A stretch of 64,000 nucleotides of DNA. Origin: Acidimicrobiia bacterium (GTDB lineage Bacteria > Actinomycetota > Acidimicrobiia > Acidimicrobiales > Bin134). The notes below the pieces were generated by a model, which saw only the letters and a program-made list of their open reading frames with translations, did not search any database and was not told where the DNA came from. This document shows, piece by piece, positions 43,185 to 51,179 of the stretch. Where the stretch lies: positions 1-64,000 of the forward strand of contig JAJDYU010000057.1 of the NCBI GenBank assembly GCA_022825005.1, read 5' to 3'. The position numbers and the translations under genes were made by a program. Within the stretch, counting starts at the first letter, position 1. The number at the start of each line of letters is the position of its first letter.

Positions 43185-44537
43185 TCATTGGCGATTTCTA
43201 TCGGAACGATCTACTTCAGACCTCGCTTCTGCGAGCCACTCGTTGACTGTGACCCGATTGGCGGCGATCCATTCTTCGGCTGCGGCTTGTACGTCGGCCT
43301 CAGTGTTGTCTCCACGCTCGTAGGCCAGGATCTGCAAGGCGATGGCAGTCACCTGGATCTCCACCAACTCGAGGAGCTTGGCCGCCGCCGGGTTGGCCGA
43401 CAGGAAGTCGCTGTTGGCCACCACCCGGATTTCCGAGGCCGGGAATCCCATCTCGCAAGGCTGGCCCGGACACTGATCATCTGGTAACGACGCAGCGCCT
43501 ATCTGGCTGGGAATCGGATTGCTCAGCGACAGCCACACCACATCCTCACCGGGCACCAGCTGGGCAACGAATGACGACGGTGTCCAGATAAACTGCAAAA
43601 TCGATTCGCCCCTGTTGAACCGATCCACCGAGTCCGCAAACAGAACGGCGTGATCGGCAGAAACTTGCTCAATCGTGTCCTCCCAGCCGTTCCGGGCGAT
43701 GGTGTCGTTGATCACAACATGGCAGCCCCAGCTGTCATTGCAGCCCATCAGATCGGCCCTGCCGTTACCGTCGATGTCGAACAGCGCGGCGACCTCGGGG
43801 TTGTTGCCAATGTCGTCCAGCATCGTGATCCCATTAGCATCCGCAGTGGGTTTGTCGATAATAGAGCCCTGCAATCCGCTACCCACCACCTCGTTGCCGA
43901 TTGTCTGAATCACATCAGAAAAACCAGCATTCTCGATCAACGTGGCGTCCCCCGGGAACCAGCCATTCGCCCAAAAGTCGAGGTCGCCGTAGCCGAGTCC
44001 GGCATAGAACGCGGACGGGGGCAACTCCCACATCGCCGGGTCGGTTACCTCATAGCCCAACTCCTGCAACAGCATCCGATAAATCGCCGCCTGCATATAC
44101 CCACTCGTCCAGTTTGCCCGAGCCATCCGCACCGTCACACCCTCACCAACAACGCCACTGCTCTCATTGCCCGGATTGTCTGGCTCCGTTGGCTCTTCAG
44201 GTTCTGCATAGGCAGGTGGCGGAGCTTCGGTGGGCACCGGTGCCGCAGCAGCAGGAATGTGTCCGGGTTCGCTAGAGGGCGCGAGTTCCTCATGTAGCCC
44301 AGGGCCACCAGCAGGTTGCTGCAAGAGTCCTCCAGAAGCGCCATCTCCAGTCTCCACACCGAATGATTCGCTGTCGATCTTTGGTGATGAGGATGGTGCC
44401 CCGCTGCTAGTTTCTTCGGCAGCCCCGGTTTCTTGAACAGCCTGCTCCACGTCAAGGCCACACCCCGAAAAAGCCAAGCCCAACAGCACTACCAAGCCCA
44501 ACACAAGTGAACGCAGGCGCCACACAGAGGACACCAT
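43185..44537 (-). CDS. Glycine-betaine-type (OpuAC/ProX) substrate-binding lipoprotein
   Basis: A 450-residue lipoprotein with lipobox FSGC, an acidic Pro/Ala/Glu linker to about residue 130, and an OpuAC-type binding domain: RMARANWTSGYMQAAIYR, LDFWANGWFPGD, and FIWTPSSFVAQL, with Trp residues typical of quaternary-amine binding. A loop LFDIDGNGRADLMGC looks like a Ca-binding dockerin/EF-type insertion. The ATG at 44537 follows an AGGTGAG site. No permease or ATPase for this class is adjacent, so either it works with a transporter encoded elsewhere or it has another role. Confidence 0.85.
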   Translation of the reverse strand: MVSSVWRLRSLVLGLVVLLGLAFSGCGLDVEQAVQETGAAEETSSGAPSSSPKIDSESFGVETGDGASGGLLQQPAGGPGLHEELAPSSEPGHIPAAAAPVPTEAPPPAYAEPEEPTEPDNPGNESSGVVGEGVTVRMARANWTSGYMQAAIYRMLLQELGYEVTDPAMWELPPSAFYAGLGYGDLDFWANGWFPGDATLIENAGFSDVIQTIGNEVVGSGLQGSIIDKPTADANGITMLDDIGNNPEVAALFDIDGNGRADLMGCNDSWGCHVVINDTIARNGWEDTIEQVSADHAVLFADSVDRFNRGESILQFIWTPSSFVAQLVPGEDVVWLSLSNPIPSQIGAASLPDDQCPGQPCEMGFPASEIRVVANSDFLSANPAAAKLLELVEIQVTAIALQILAYERGDNTEADVQAAAEEWIAANRVTVNEWLAEARSEVDRSDRNRQ

Positions 44538-44668
44538 AAGCTCACCTGTAGAGGGCCAGCCATTCAGGTGGGCCAATTGGATCTTTGTCTTCGGGCACGC
44601 TCTGGCACTCGTGGGATAACCACTAGACCACTATCAAGTGCGTCAATGGGAAGCACGATAACCGACGG

Positions 44669-44700
44669 GCTCTCCGCCGGTCACAAGACCGGCGGAGAGC
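44669..44700. terminator. Strong hairpin between the pyrimidine operon and the OpuAC gene
   Basis: GCTCTCCGCCGGT (44669-44681) and ACCGGCGGAGAGC (44688-44700) form a perfect 13-base-pair stem with a six-base loop, 37 bases after the SBP stop on the minus strand. It is the likely end of the pyrimidine operon transcript. No T-run is seen. Confidence 0.7.
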
Positions 44701-44737
44701 GCAGTTGGCTCAATGAATCAATGGTGTGAGGAGTTGG

Positions 44738-45946
44738 CTAATTGCCGCCCTCTTTGACCTCCACAGTGCGGCGCTGGAAGTTATTGCCGTATACGTCGAG
44801 TCCAGCGTCCTGGAGGTTGGCGACCGCTTCCTCGGCGATGTCGGTGCGGAATGCACCGGCATCGGGAGCGGCTTGGAGGATGCCCTGGGACGTGGCCACG
44901 TCGATGGTCTGGTCATACAGGGCTTGGTCCATGATCCCGACCCCACCCGGTGATGGCCAGATGAGGGCGTTGATCTCGTTCATCATCCACGCCTGGTGCG
45001 CCGGCCCGCCGAAGGGCGGAGAGGCGCCTACCACGATGTCGACGCACTCGTCGAAGTTGTCGCGGCAGTGGATCCAACCACGCAGCGATGCCTCCACGAA
45101 GCGAACCGCGATGTCGCGGTACTCAGCATCGGTTTCCAGCTTGTCGGCGTCGGCCCAGATAGCGTCTTGCAGCATGGCCGTGCCCACGTCGTTCCAGTCG
45201 ATGACCGAGAAGTCCTCGGGCTGGAACAGCTCGCCGGTGTCGGGATTGATGGTCTCGAGCACTTGGGCGTACTCGTTGTAGATCATCGCCTGAGCGGCGT
45301 CGATGTCGCCGTTGATGAGCGCGGTCATGTTGAAGTCCTGCTGCACCAAGGTGACATCGGACTGCGGGTCGAGGCCCACGCTGACGAGGCCGGCTAAGAG
45401 CTCGAACTCGTTGCCGAAGCCCCAGTTGCCCACCAGCTTGCCCTCCAAGTCGGACGGGCCGGTGATGCCGGCGTCAACGAACGACACCTGCAAGGTGCCG
45501 CTGCGCTGGAAGACCTGGGCAATGTTCGTGATGTTCAGGCCCTCCTCGCGGGGCACAAGCCCCCGCGGCACCCAGGAGACGGCGAAGTCGGCTGCTCCCG
45601 AGTCCAGAACCGTGGCCGGCACGATGTCGACTCCGCCATCGATGATGGTCACGTCCAAGCCGACATCCTCGTAGAACCCGAGATCGCGAGCGGCAAAGAA
45701 GCCGGCGAACTGGGACTGCGGAACCCACTGGAGCTGTAGCGACACCTCTTGCAGCTCTGCGGGTTCCGGCGCAGGCGCCTCCGTTGGCTCCGGTTCGGGC
45801 GCCGCCGGCGCCTCGGTGGCCGGTGCCGGCGCGGGCTCGCTCACGTCATCGTCATCGTTGCCGCACGAGGCGGCCACCACGACAAAGGCGAGAAGCAAGG
45901 CGAGCAACCGCCAGATCCCCCTCATTTGAATGGTTCCCTTATTCAT
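44738..45946 (-). CDS. NMT1/THI5-type ABC transporter substrate-binding lipoprotein
   Basis: A 402-residue lipoprotein (lipobox VAASC near residue 27) with an acidic Pro/Ala linker and an NMT1/THI5-like binding domain: LQLQWVPQSQFAGFFAARDLGF, then GLDVTIIDGG, GKLVGNWGFGNEFELL, and the C-terminal GQ-type region. This class delivers pyrimidines, thiamine precursors, sulfonates or nitrilotriacetate-like ligands. Being the last gene of an operon with dihydropyrimidinase and beta-ureidopropionase, a pyrimidine or hydantoin ligand is most likely. An alternative start lies at 45925. Confidence 0.88.
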   Translation of the reverse strand: MNKGTIQMRGIWRLLALLLAFVVVAASCGNDDDDVSEPAPAPATEAPAAPEPEPTEAPAPEPAELQEVSLQLQWVPQSQFAGFFAARDLGFYEDVGLDVTIIDGGVDIVPATVLDSGAADFAVSWVPRGLVPREEGLNITNIAQVFQRSGTLQVSFVDAGITGPSDLEGKLVGNWGFGNEFELLAGLVSVGLDPQSDVTLVQQDFNMTALINGDIDAAQAMIYNEYAQVLETINPDTGELFQPEDFSVIDWNDVGTAMLQDAIWADADKLETDAEYRDIAVRFVEASLRGWIHCRDNFDECVDIVVGASPPFGGPAHQAWMMNEINALIWPSPGGVGIMDQALYDQTIDVATSQGILQAAPDAGAFRTDIAEEAVANLQDAGLDVYGNNFQRRTVEVKEGGN

Positions 45947-46017
45947 GTTTCACCACTGATCTACTGATCATTCCTTTCTGGTGGGCGAATTGCCCTGGAG
46001 CAACCCGCGGTTTGCGG

Positions 46018-46797
46018 TCATTGGTCGCCACTTTGGGCGCGGATTAGCGAGTTCCACGGCATGGCCACCCGCTCCAGCAGCAAGACGGCGAAATACAGCA
46101 CGGCCCCGATGAGGGTGCCGGCCAGCACCGCGGCCCAGGCCTCGTCGTACCGGGTGAGGCCGGCCGATTGCGTGATCATCGGGCCGAGGGCGTCTTGTCG
46201 GCCGCCGAAGTACTCGGCGACGATGGCAGCAATCACCGCCAGCGACGCGGCCAGCTTCAGCGCGGTGAAAAAGAACGGCATGGCATTGGGAATCCGAACC
46301 TCGCGGGTGATGCGCGACCGGCTGGCCGCGTAAGACTCCATGAGCTCGATCTGGCTTCGGTCCACCTGGCTGAGTCCCCGGGTGGTGTTGATGAAGATCG
46401 GGAAGAACACCAGCGCCACCACGATGGCCTGGTTGGAACGGGGCGAAGTGAGCCCGAACCAGTTGTTGAAAATCGGGGCCAGCGCGATGATCGGAACGGC
46501 GTTGACGGCCACGGCCAGCGGGGTGATGGTCTCGTTGGCGGTCCGGAACCGGGTCACCAGCAAGGCGGCGAGGATGCCCAGGATGATGCCGGCGATCAAC
46601 CCCGACACAACCACGAAGCCGGTAATTCGGGCCCCCTGGAACACCTCATCCCAGTTGTCGATCAACGCACCGACGATCTCGCTCGGAGCGGGCAGCACAA
46701 ACCCCTGCGGGTCGAGCAGCGCCAGAACGCCCTGCCACAGCCCGAGCAGCACCACCCCGGTCACGATGGGGGCGGAGAACCCCTTCAGGGTGTTCAC
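46018..46797 (-). CDS. ABC transporter permease (importer, NMT1 class)
   Basis: A 259-residue inner-membrane permease with about six spans. The EAA loop that contacts the ATPase is visible around ESYAASRSRITREVRIPNAM, near residues 155-175. Its ATG overlaps the ATPase stop by four bases. With the second permease (47612) it makes a heterodimeric channel; the operon context points to uptake of pyrimidine breakdown substrates. Confidence 0.9.
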   Translation of the reverse strand: MNTLKGFSAPIVTGVVLLGLWQGVLALLDPQGFVLPAPSEIVGALIDNWDEVFQGARITGFVVVSGLIAGIILGILAALLVTRFRTANETITPLAVAVNAVPIIALAPIFNNWFGLTSPRSNQAIVVALVFFPIFINTTRGLSQVDRSQIELMESYAASRSRITREVRIPNAMPFFFTALKLAASLAVIAAIVAEYFGGRQDALGPMITQSAGLTRYDEAWAAVLAGTLIGAVLYFAVLLLERVAMPWNSLIRAQSGDQ

Positions 46798-47615
46798 TCC
46801 TCCACCTTCCTAAGGGCGGTTCGCACCTCGGTGACCTTGGTGAAGAAGGCCGGGTCGTCGCGGGTAGAGGCGTTGCGATCCCCCAAGTCCACATCGATGA
46901 CCGAGGCGATTCCCCCCGGACGGGGCGACATCACCACCACCTGGGTGGACAGGTACACCGCCTCGGGAATCGAGTGGGTGACGAACACCACGGTGGTCTC
47001 GGTCTCCTTCCAAATCCGCAGCAGCTCGTCCTGCATGTGCTCCCGAGTCATCTCGTCGAGCGCCCCAAAGGGCTCGTCCATCAACAGCAGCGACGGACTG
47101 AACGACAGCGCTCGGGCAATGGCCACCCTCTGCTGCATGCCGCCCGACAACTCGGAGGGGTGGTGGTTGGCGAACTCGCTGAGCTTCACCAGCTCCAGCA
47201 TCTCGGCGGCCCGGCGCCGCCGGGCACCCCGGGACCAGCCCATCAGCTCGAGCGGGAGCTCGATGTTCTTGGTCACCGTTCGCCAGTCGAACAGACCCGC
47301 GGTCTGGAAGGCCATGCCGTAGTCCCGGTCGAGGCGGGCCTGCTCGGCGGGCTTGGCGTTGACCTGAACCGTTCCGGTGGAAGGGGGAATCAGCGATGCG
47401 ACCAGGCGGAGCAAGGTGCTCTTACCGCACCCCGACGGGCCGATGAGCGTGATGAACTCCCCCGGTCCCACCGACAGGTCGATCTCGTCCAGAGCCTCCA
47501 CCTGGTTGCTCTTGCCGGGGTTGAAGACCTTGGTGGCCCCGCGGATGTCAATGACGAGCGGAGGCGCCCCCTGGCCGGAAGACACGGCCTCGTCCATGGA
47601 TGGAACCTCGCTCAT
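46794..47615 (-). CDS. ABC transporter ATP-binding protein (importer)
   Basis: A 273-residue ATPase. Walker A is GPSGCGKST (about residues 60-68), the signature LSGGMQQR is near 155, Walker B LLLMDEPFGALD near 178, and the switch His in FVTHSIPEA. The start at 47615 (MSEVPSMDE) overlaps the permease stop by four bases; the longer frame in the track upstream belongs to another frame of that permease gene. It energises the NMT1-class importer. Confidence 0.92.
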   Translation of the reverse strand: MSEVPSMDEAVSSGQGAPPLVIDIRGATKVFNPGKSNQVEALDEIDLSVGPGEFITLIGPSGCGKSTLLRLVASLIPPSTGTVQVNAKPAEQARLDRDYGMAFQTAGLFDWRTVTKNIELPLELMGWSRGARRRRAAEMLELVKLSEFANHHPSELSGGMQQRVAIARALSFSPSLLLMDEPFGALDEMTREHMQDELLRIWKETETTVVFVTHSIPEAVYLSTQVVVMSPRPGGIASVIDVDLGDRNASTRDDPAFFTKVTEVRTALRKVEE

Positions 47616-48589
47616 GTCGTCGACTCCTGGGTCTGGTTGCCCACCACCAGCCGTTCCACCGCCGTCACCACCAGGAACACGAAGATCCCCAGTACGGCGG
47701 CCCCCAGCACGCTGGCGAACAGGCGGTCGGGGCCGGTGGTGTAGTTGAACGCCTCGCGCAGGATCCGACGGCCGAGTCCTCCCTCGACACCGGCGGATAT
47801 CTCGCCCACGACGGCGCCCACGATGCTGGCTGTGGCCGCGATCTTGAGCGCGGCAAACAGATAGGGAAGCGACGCCGGCAGCCGCAGGCGCCACAGCGTC
47901 TGAGACCAGCTGGCGGCGTACGACTCCATCAGCTCTTTGTTCTCCGGTCGGGGGGATTGCAAACCTCGCAGCCCGTTGACCGCCACCGGGAAGAAGGTGA
48001 GGTAGGTGGCGATGACCGAGACCGACATCCAGTCCTGCCATTCCCAGGGGAACACGTCGAAGTTCTTGCGCCCCCAGATCACGATGATGGGCGCGATGGC
48101 GATGAGGGGGATGGTCTGGCTGGCGATCACGTACGGGAGCAGACCCTGCTCAAGCCGGCGCCACTGCGCCAGCGCCAAGGCGATGGCCATGCCGATCACC
48201 AGGCCCACCATGAAGCCGGCAAAGGCCTCCCGCAGCGTGAACAGGGCCTCGTCGAACAGGATCTTTACGTAGATCTGGTCTTGGCCTCCGGGCGTCTCAC
48301 CGAACTGGCCGAATATTTCGCTCACCGGGGGCATGTTCAGGTCGTCGGTGCGGGGCAGAACCGACCCGACCACCGCCCAGTCGTGCTGGCGGTCGTCGAT
48401 GGCCTGCCCGAACGCCTTGTAGCCGGTGTACAGCCCGGCCAGCAGGCCCAGAAACACCACGAAGGTCACCGTCTGGCGGACAACGCGCACCACGGCGTCG
48501 CGGCGCTGCTCCTGGGCCGCTTGCTGCTTGATCCGGTGCTCCCGTACTAGGGGATCGTCCGTATCAGCCATGGTGTCGGTGCTCGGCAT
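47612..48589 (-). CDS. ABC transporter permease (importer, NMT1 class), second subunit
   Basis: A 325-residue permease, longer than its partner by an N-terminal cytoplasmic extension and a periplasmic insertion (about residues 65-95) before the transporter core. The EAA loop reads ESYAASWSQTLWRLRLPASL, near residue 190. It overlaps the ATPase gene by four bases and starts 12 bases after the LLM gene stop, inside the pyrimidine operon. Confidence 0.9.
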   Translation of the reverse strand: MPSTDTMADTDDPLVREHRIKQQAAQEQRRDAVVRVVRQTVTFVVFLGLLAGLYTGYKAFGQAIDDRQHDWAVVGSVLPRTDDLNMPPVSEIFGQFGETPGGQDQIYVKILFDEALFTLREAFAGFMVGLVIGMAIALALAQWRRLEQGLLPYVIASQTIPLIAIAPIIVIWGRKNFDVFPWEWQDWMSVSVIATYLTFFPVAVNGLRGLQSPRPENKELMESYAASWSQTLWRLRLPASLPYLFAALKIAATASIVGAVVGEISAGVEGGLGRRILREAFNYTTGPDRLFASVLGAAVLGIFVFLVVTAVERLVVGNQTQESTT

Positions 48590-48601
48590 GCTCTTTTGCC
48601 C

Positions 48602-49603
48602 TTAGCCGCCCATCGCCGGGATGATCCGCTGGCCGTATGCGTTGAGGGTCTCGTCTTTCTGGTCGTGCATGAGATAGATAGCGAACTGGTCCACTCCCAT
48701 CGCCTCCAGCTCGCGCAGCCGCGCCAGGTGGGCGTCCTCGTCGCCGAGAATGCAGAAGCGGTCGATGATCTCGTCGGGAACGAAATCGGTGTGATCGTGG
48801 CCTGCCTTGCCGTGCCCGCTGTAGTCGTAGCCCTCCCGTCCGGCGATGTAGTCGGTGAGCGCTTGGGGCACGCCCGCCCCCTGATCGCCGTAGCGAGACA
48901 CCAGGTCGGCCACGTGGTTGCCCACCATGCCGCCGAACCATCGGCACTGCTCTCGCTGGTGCTCGATGTTGTCGCCCACATAGGCGGGCGCGGCCACGCA
49001 GATGTAAAGGCTGTCGGGATCGCGTCCCGCTTCCTCGGCGGCCTGGCGGACCGCGGCGATGGTCCATTCGGCGATCGCCGGGTCGGCCAACTGGAGGATG
49101 AAGCCGTCCGACTCGCTGCCGCACAGGTGCAGCGCTTTGGGTCCGTAGGCCGCCATCAGCACCTTGAGCTCCGACTCCCCGGCCCACGGGAAATGCTGCT
49201 GAGTGCCGTTGTATTCGGTTTTGCGGCCTTCGGCCAGGTCTTTGATCACCCGCATGGACTCGCTCAATGTGGCCAGGCTGCGGGGTTTGTGGCCGATCAC
49301 CCGCATGGCGGAGTCGCCCCGGCCGATGCCGCACACGGTGCGGCTGCCGAACATGTCGTTCAGCGTGGCGAAGAGCGACGCGGTGACCGTCCAGTCCCGA
49401 GTGCCGGGGTTGGTCACCATGGGCCCGACGACCATGCGGTTGGTGGCCGACAGCATCTGGCTGTAGATCACGTAGGGCTCTTGCCACAGTACGTGGCTGT
49501 CGAAGGTCCATCCGTAGTTGAAGCCGAGCGTCTCGGCCTGCTTGGCCAGCTCCACCACCCTCCATGCCGGAGGATCAGTCTGAAGCACAACTCCGAAATC
49601 CAT
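48602..49603 (-). CDS. LLM class F420-type oxidoreductase in the pyrimidine operon
   Basis: A 333-residue LLM oxidoreductase. The start at 49603 (MDFGVVLQTDPPAW) sits behind a GAGGAGG site; six codons further upstream a non-preferred ATG exists. Family marks are YGWTFDSHVLWQEPY, MVVGPMVTNPGTRDW, SRTVCGIGRGDSAMRVIG and LQLADPAIAEW. It is co-transcribed with dihydropyrimidinase, beta-ureidopropionase and the importer. Since no dihydropyrimidine dehydrogenase gene is seen, it is a candidate to reduce uracil/thymine or to act on another step; RutA, another LLM enzyme, opens pyrimidine rings. The role is inference. Confidence 0.88.
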   Translation of the reverse strand: MDFGVVLQTDPPAWRVVELAKQAETLGFNYGWTFDSHVLWQEPYVIYSQMLSATNRMVVGPMVTNPGTRDWTVTASLFATLNDMFGSRTVCGIGRGDSAMRVIGHKPRSLATLSESMRVIKDLAEGRKTEYNGTQQHFPWAGESELKVLMAAYGPKALHLCGSESDGFILQLADPAIAEWTIAAVRQAAEEAGRDPDSLYICVAAPAYVGDNIEHQREQCRWFGGMVGNHVADLVSRYGDQGAGVPQALTDYIAGREGYDYSGHGKAGHDHTDFVPDEIIDRFCILGDEDAHLARLRELEAMGVDQFAIYLMHDQKDETLNAYGQRIIPAMGG

Positions 49604-49628
49604 CGCTACCTCCTCATTCAATCGGGCC

Positions 49629-49690
49629 TCTCACTCATTGGTCGGAAAGCCTGCCGCCTCAAGCCAGTCTCACTCATTGGTCGGAAAGCC
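49629..49690. repeat. Direct repeat of the 3' end of the semialdehyde dehydrogenase gene
   Basis: The 23-base sequence beginning TCTCACTCATTGGTCGG occurs at 49629-49651 and again at 49668-49690, a 39-base spacing. The second copy encodes the last residues and stop of the semialdehyde dehydrogenase; the first is a non-coding echo behind the stop. It looks like a small tandem duplication. Confidence 0.75.
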
Positions 49691-51157
49691 CAGGTCCACT
49701 TCGCTGGTGGCGGGATCGGGCCACCGAGCGGTCATTACTTTCGGCCTGGTGTAGAAGCGGATCCCCTCGGGTCCGTACATCGTTGTGTCACCGAACAGGG
49801 AGTCCTTCCAGCCGCCGAAGGAGTGGTATCCCACCGGCACCGGAATGGGGACATTGATGCCTACCATGCCCGCATCGGCGTCCTCTTGGAATTGGCGCGC
49901 CGCCCCACCGTCTCGGGTGAAGATGGCCGCGCCGTTGCCCCACGGGTTGTCGGCTATGAGCTGGACGGCCTCGGCGTAGGTGTCGCACCGCACGACGCTG
50001 AGCACCGGGCCGAATATCTCGTCGCGGTAGGCGTCCATCTCAGCGGTGACGTTGTCCAGCAGCGACACGCCCAAAAAGAAGCCGTCGCTATCGAATCGGG
50101 AGTCGCGTCCGTCCACCACCACGGTGGCCCCCTGCTCGGCAGCCGAGCCCACGTAGCCAGCCACCCGGTCGCGGTGCTCCCGGGTGATCAGCGGCCCCAT
50201 ATCCGAGGCCGAATCGGTGCCGTCGCCGATCACCAGCTTCTCCATGCGGAGTTTGATGGCCTCCACCAGGGGATCGGCCACCTCGCCCACCGCGGCCACC
50301 ACCGAGATGGCCATGCAGCGTTCACCGGCCGAGCCGTAGGCCGCCGACACCGCCGAGTCGGCGGCCAGCTCGATATCGGCATCGGGCAGCACCACCATGT
50401 GGTTCTTGGCTCCGCCCAGCGCCTGCACCCGCTTGCCGTGCGACGTGCCGGTGGCGTACACGTAGCGGGCAATGGGCGTGGACCCCACAAAGCTGGCCGC
50501 CTGAACGTCCGGGTGCTCAAGCAGCCGGTCCACTGCCACCTTGTCGCCGTTCACCAGGTTCAACACCCCGGGGGGGAACCCCGCCTCCTGGAACAGCTCG
50601 GCGATGAACATCGGGGCCGAAGGGTCGCGCTCTGAGGGCTTGAGCACGAACGTGTTTCCGCAGGCGATGGCGTTGGGCGCCATCCACATCGGGACCATGG
50701 CTGGGAAGTTGAACGGCGTGATCCCGGCCACCACTCCTAGGGGACGGCGCACCGTATACACGTCAATCCCGGTGGACGCCGCCTCGTTGTGGCTTCCCTT
50801 GAGGTGTTCAGCGAGGCCGCAGGCGAACTCGATGTTGTCGATGGCCCGGGCCACCTCCCCCAACGCGTCGTTGTGCACCTTTCCGTGCTCGGCGGTGAGC
50901 CGCCGGGCGATTTCGGTGGCGTTGTCCACTACCAAGTTCCTGAAGGCGAACATGAGGGTGGTGCGCCTGGCCACCGAGACCTGGTGCCACTCCTCAAACG
51001 CGGCCTGGGCTGACGCCACCGCGGCGTCAACCTCGGTGGCCGATGCCAGCGACAGCGCGCCCGTCTGCTCACCGGTGGCCGGGTTGAAGACCGGCGATGT
51101 CCGGCCCGATGTGCCGGCAACATGTAGGCCGTCGATTAAATGATGGATTTCACGCAT
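49670..51157 (-). CDS. mmsA: CoA-acylating methylmalonate-semialdehyde dehydrogenase
   Basis: A 495-residue ALDH-superfamily enzyme of the MmsA/IolA class, which turns malonate or methylmalonate semialdehyde into acetyl-CoA or propionyl-CoA with NAD. Seen are GVVAGITPFNFPAMVPMWM, VGSTPIARYVY, QALGGAKNHMVVLPDAD, and the catalytic Cys in GSAGERCMAIS. In the pyrimidine operon it handles the product of the beta-alanine/aminoisobutyrate aminotransferase. It starts 22 bases after the dihydropyrimidinase stop. Confidence 0.93.
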   Translation of the reverse strand: MREIHHLIDGLHVAGTSGRTSPVFNPATGEQTGALSLASATEVDAAVASAQAAFEEWHQVSVARRTTLMFAFRNLVVDNATEIARRLTAEHGKVHNDALGEVARAIDNIEFACGLAEHLKGSHNEAASTGIDVYTVRRPLGVVAGITPFNFPAMVPMWMAPNAIACGNTFVLKPSERDPSAPMFIAELFQEAGFPPGVLNLVNGDKVAVDRLLEHPDVQAASFVGSTPIARYVYATGTSHGKRVQALGGAKNHMVVLPDADIELAADSAVSAAYGSAGERCMAISVVAAVGEVADPLVEAIKLRMEKLVIGDGTDSASDMGPLITREHRDRVAGYVGSAAEQGATVVVDGRDSRFDSDGFFLGVSLLDNVTAEMDAYRDEIFGPVLSVVRCDTYAEAVQLIADNPWGNGAAIFTRDGGAARQFQEDADAGMVGINVPIPVPVGYHSFGGWKDSLFGDTTMYGPEGIRFYTRPKVMTARWPDPATSEVDLGFPTNE

Positions 51158-51179
51158 TCGCCCTCCGGTGGTCCTGGTT

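Noticed and set aside
48596-50635. 679-residue plus-strand open frame
   Set aside because: Antisense shadow of the LLM and semialdehyde dehydrogenase genes.
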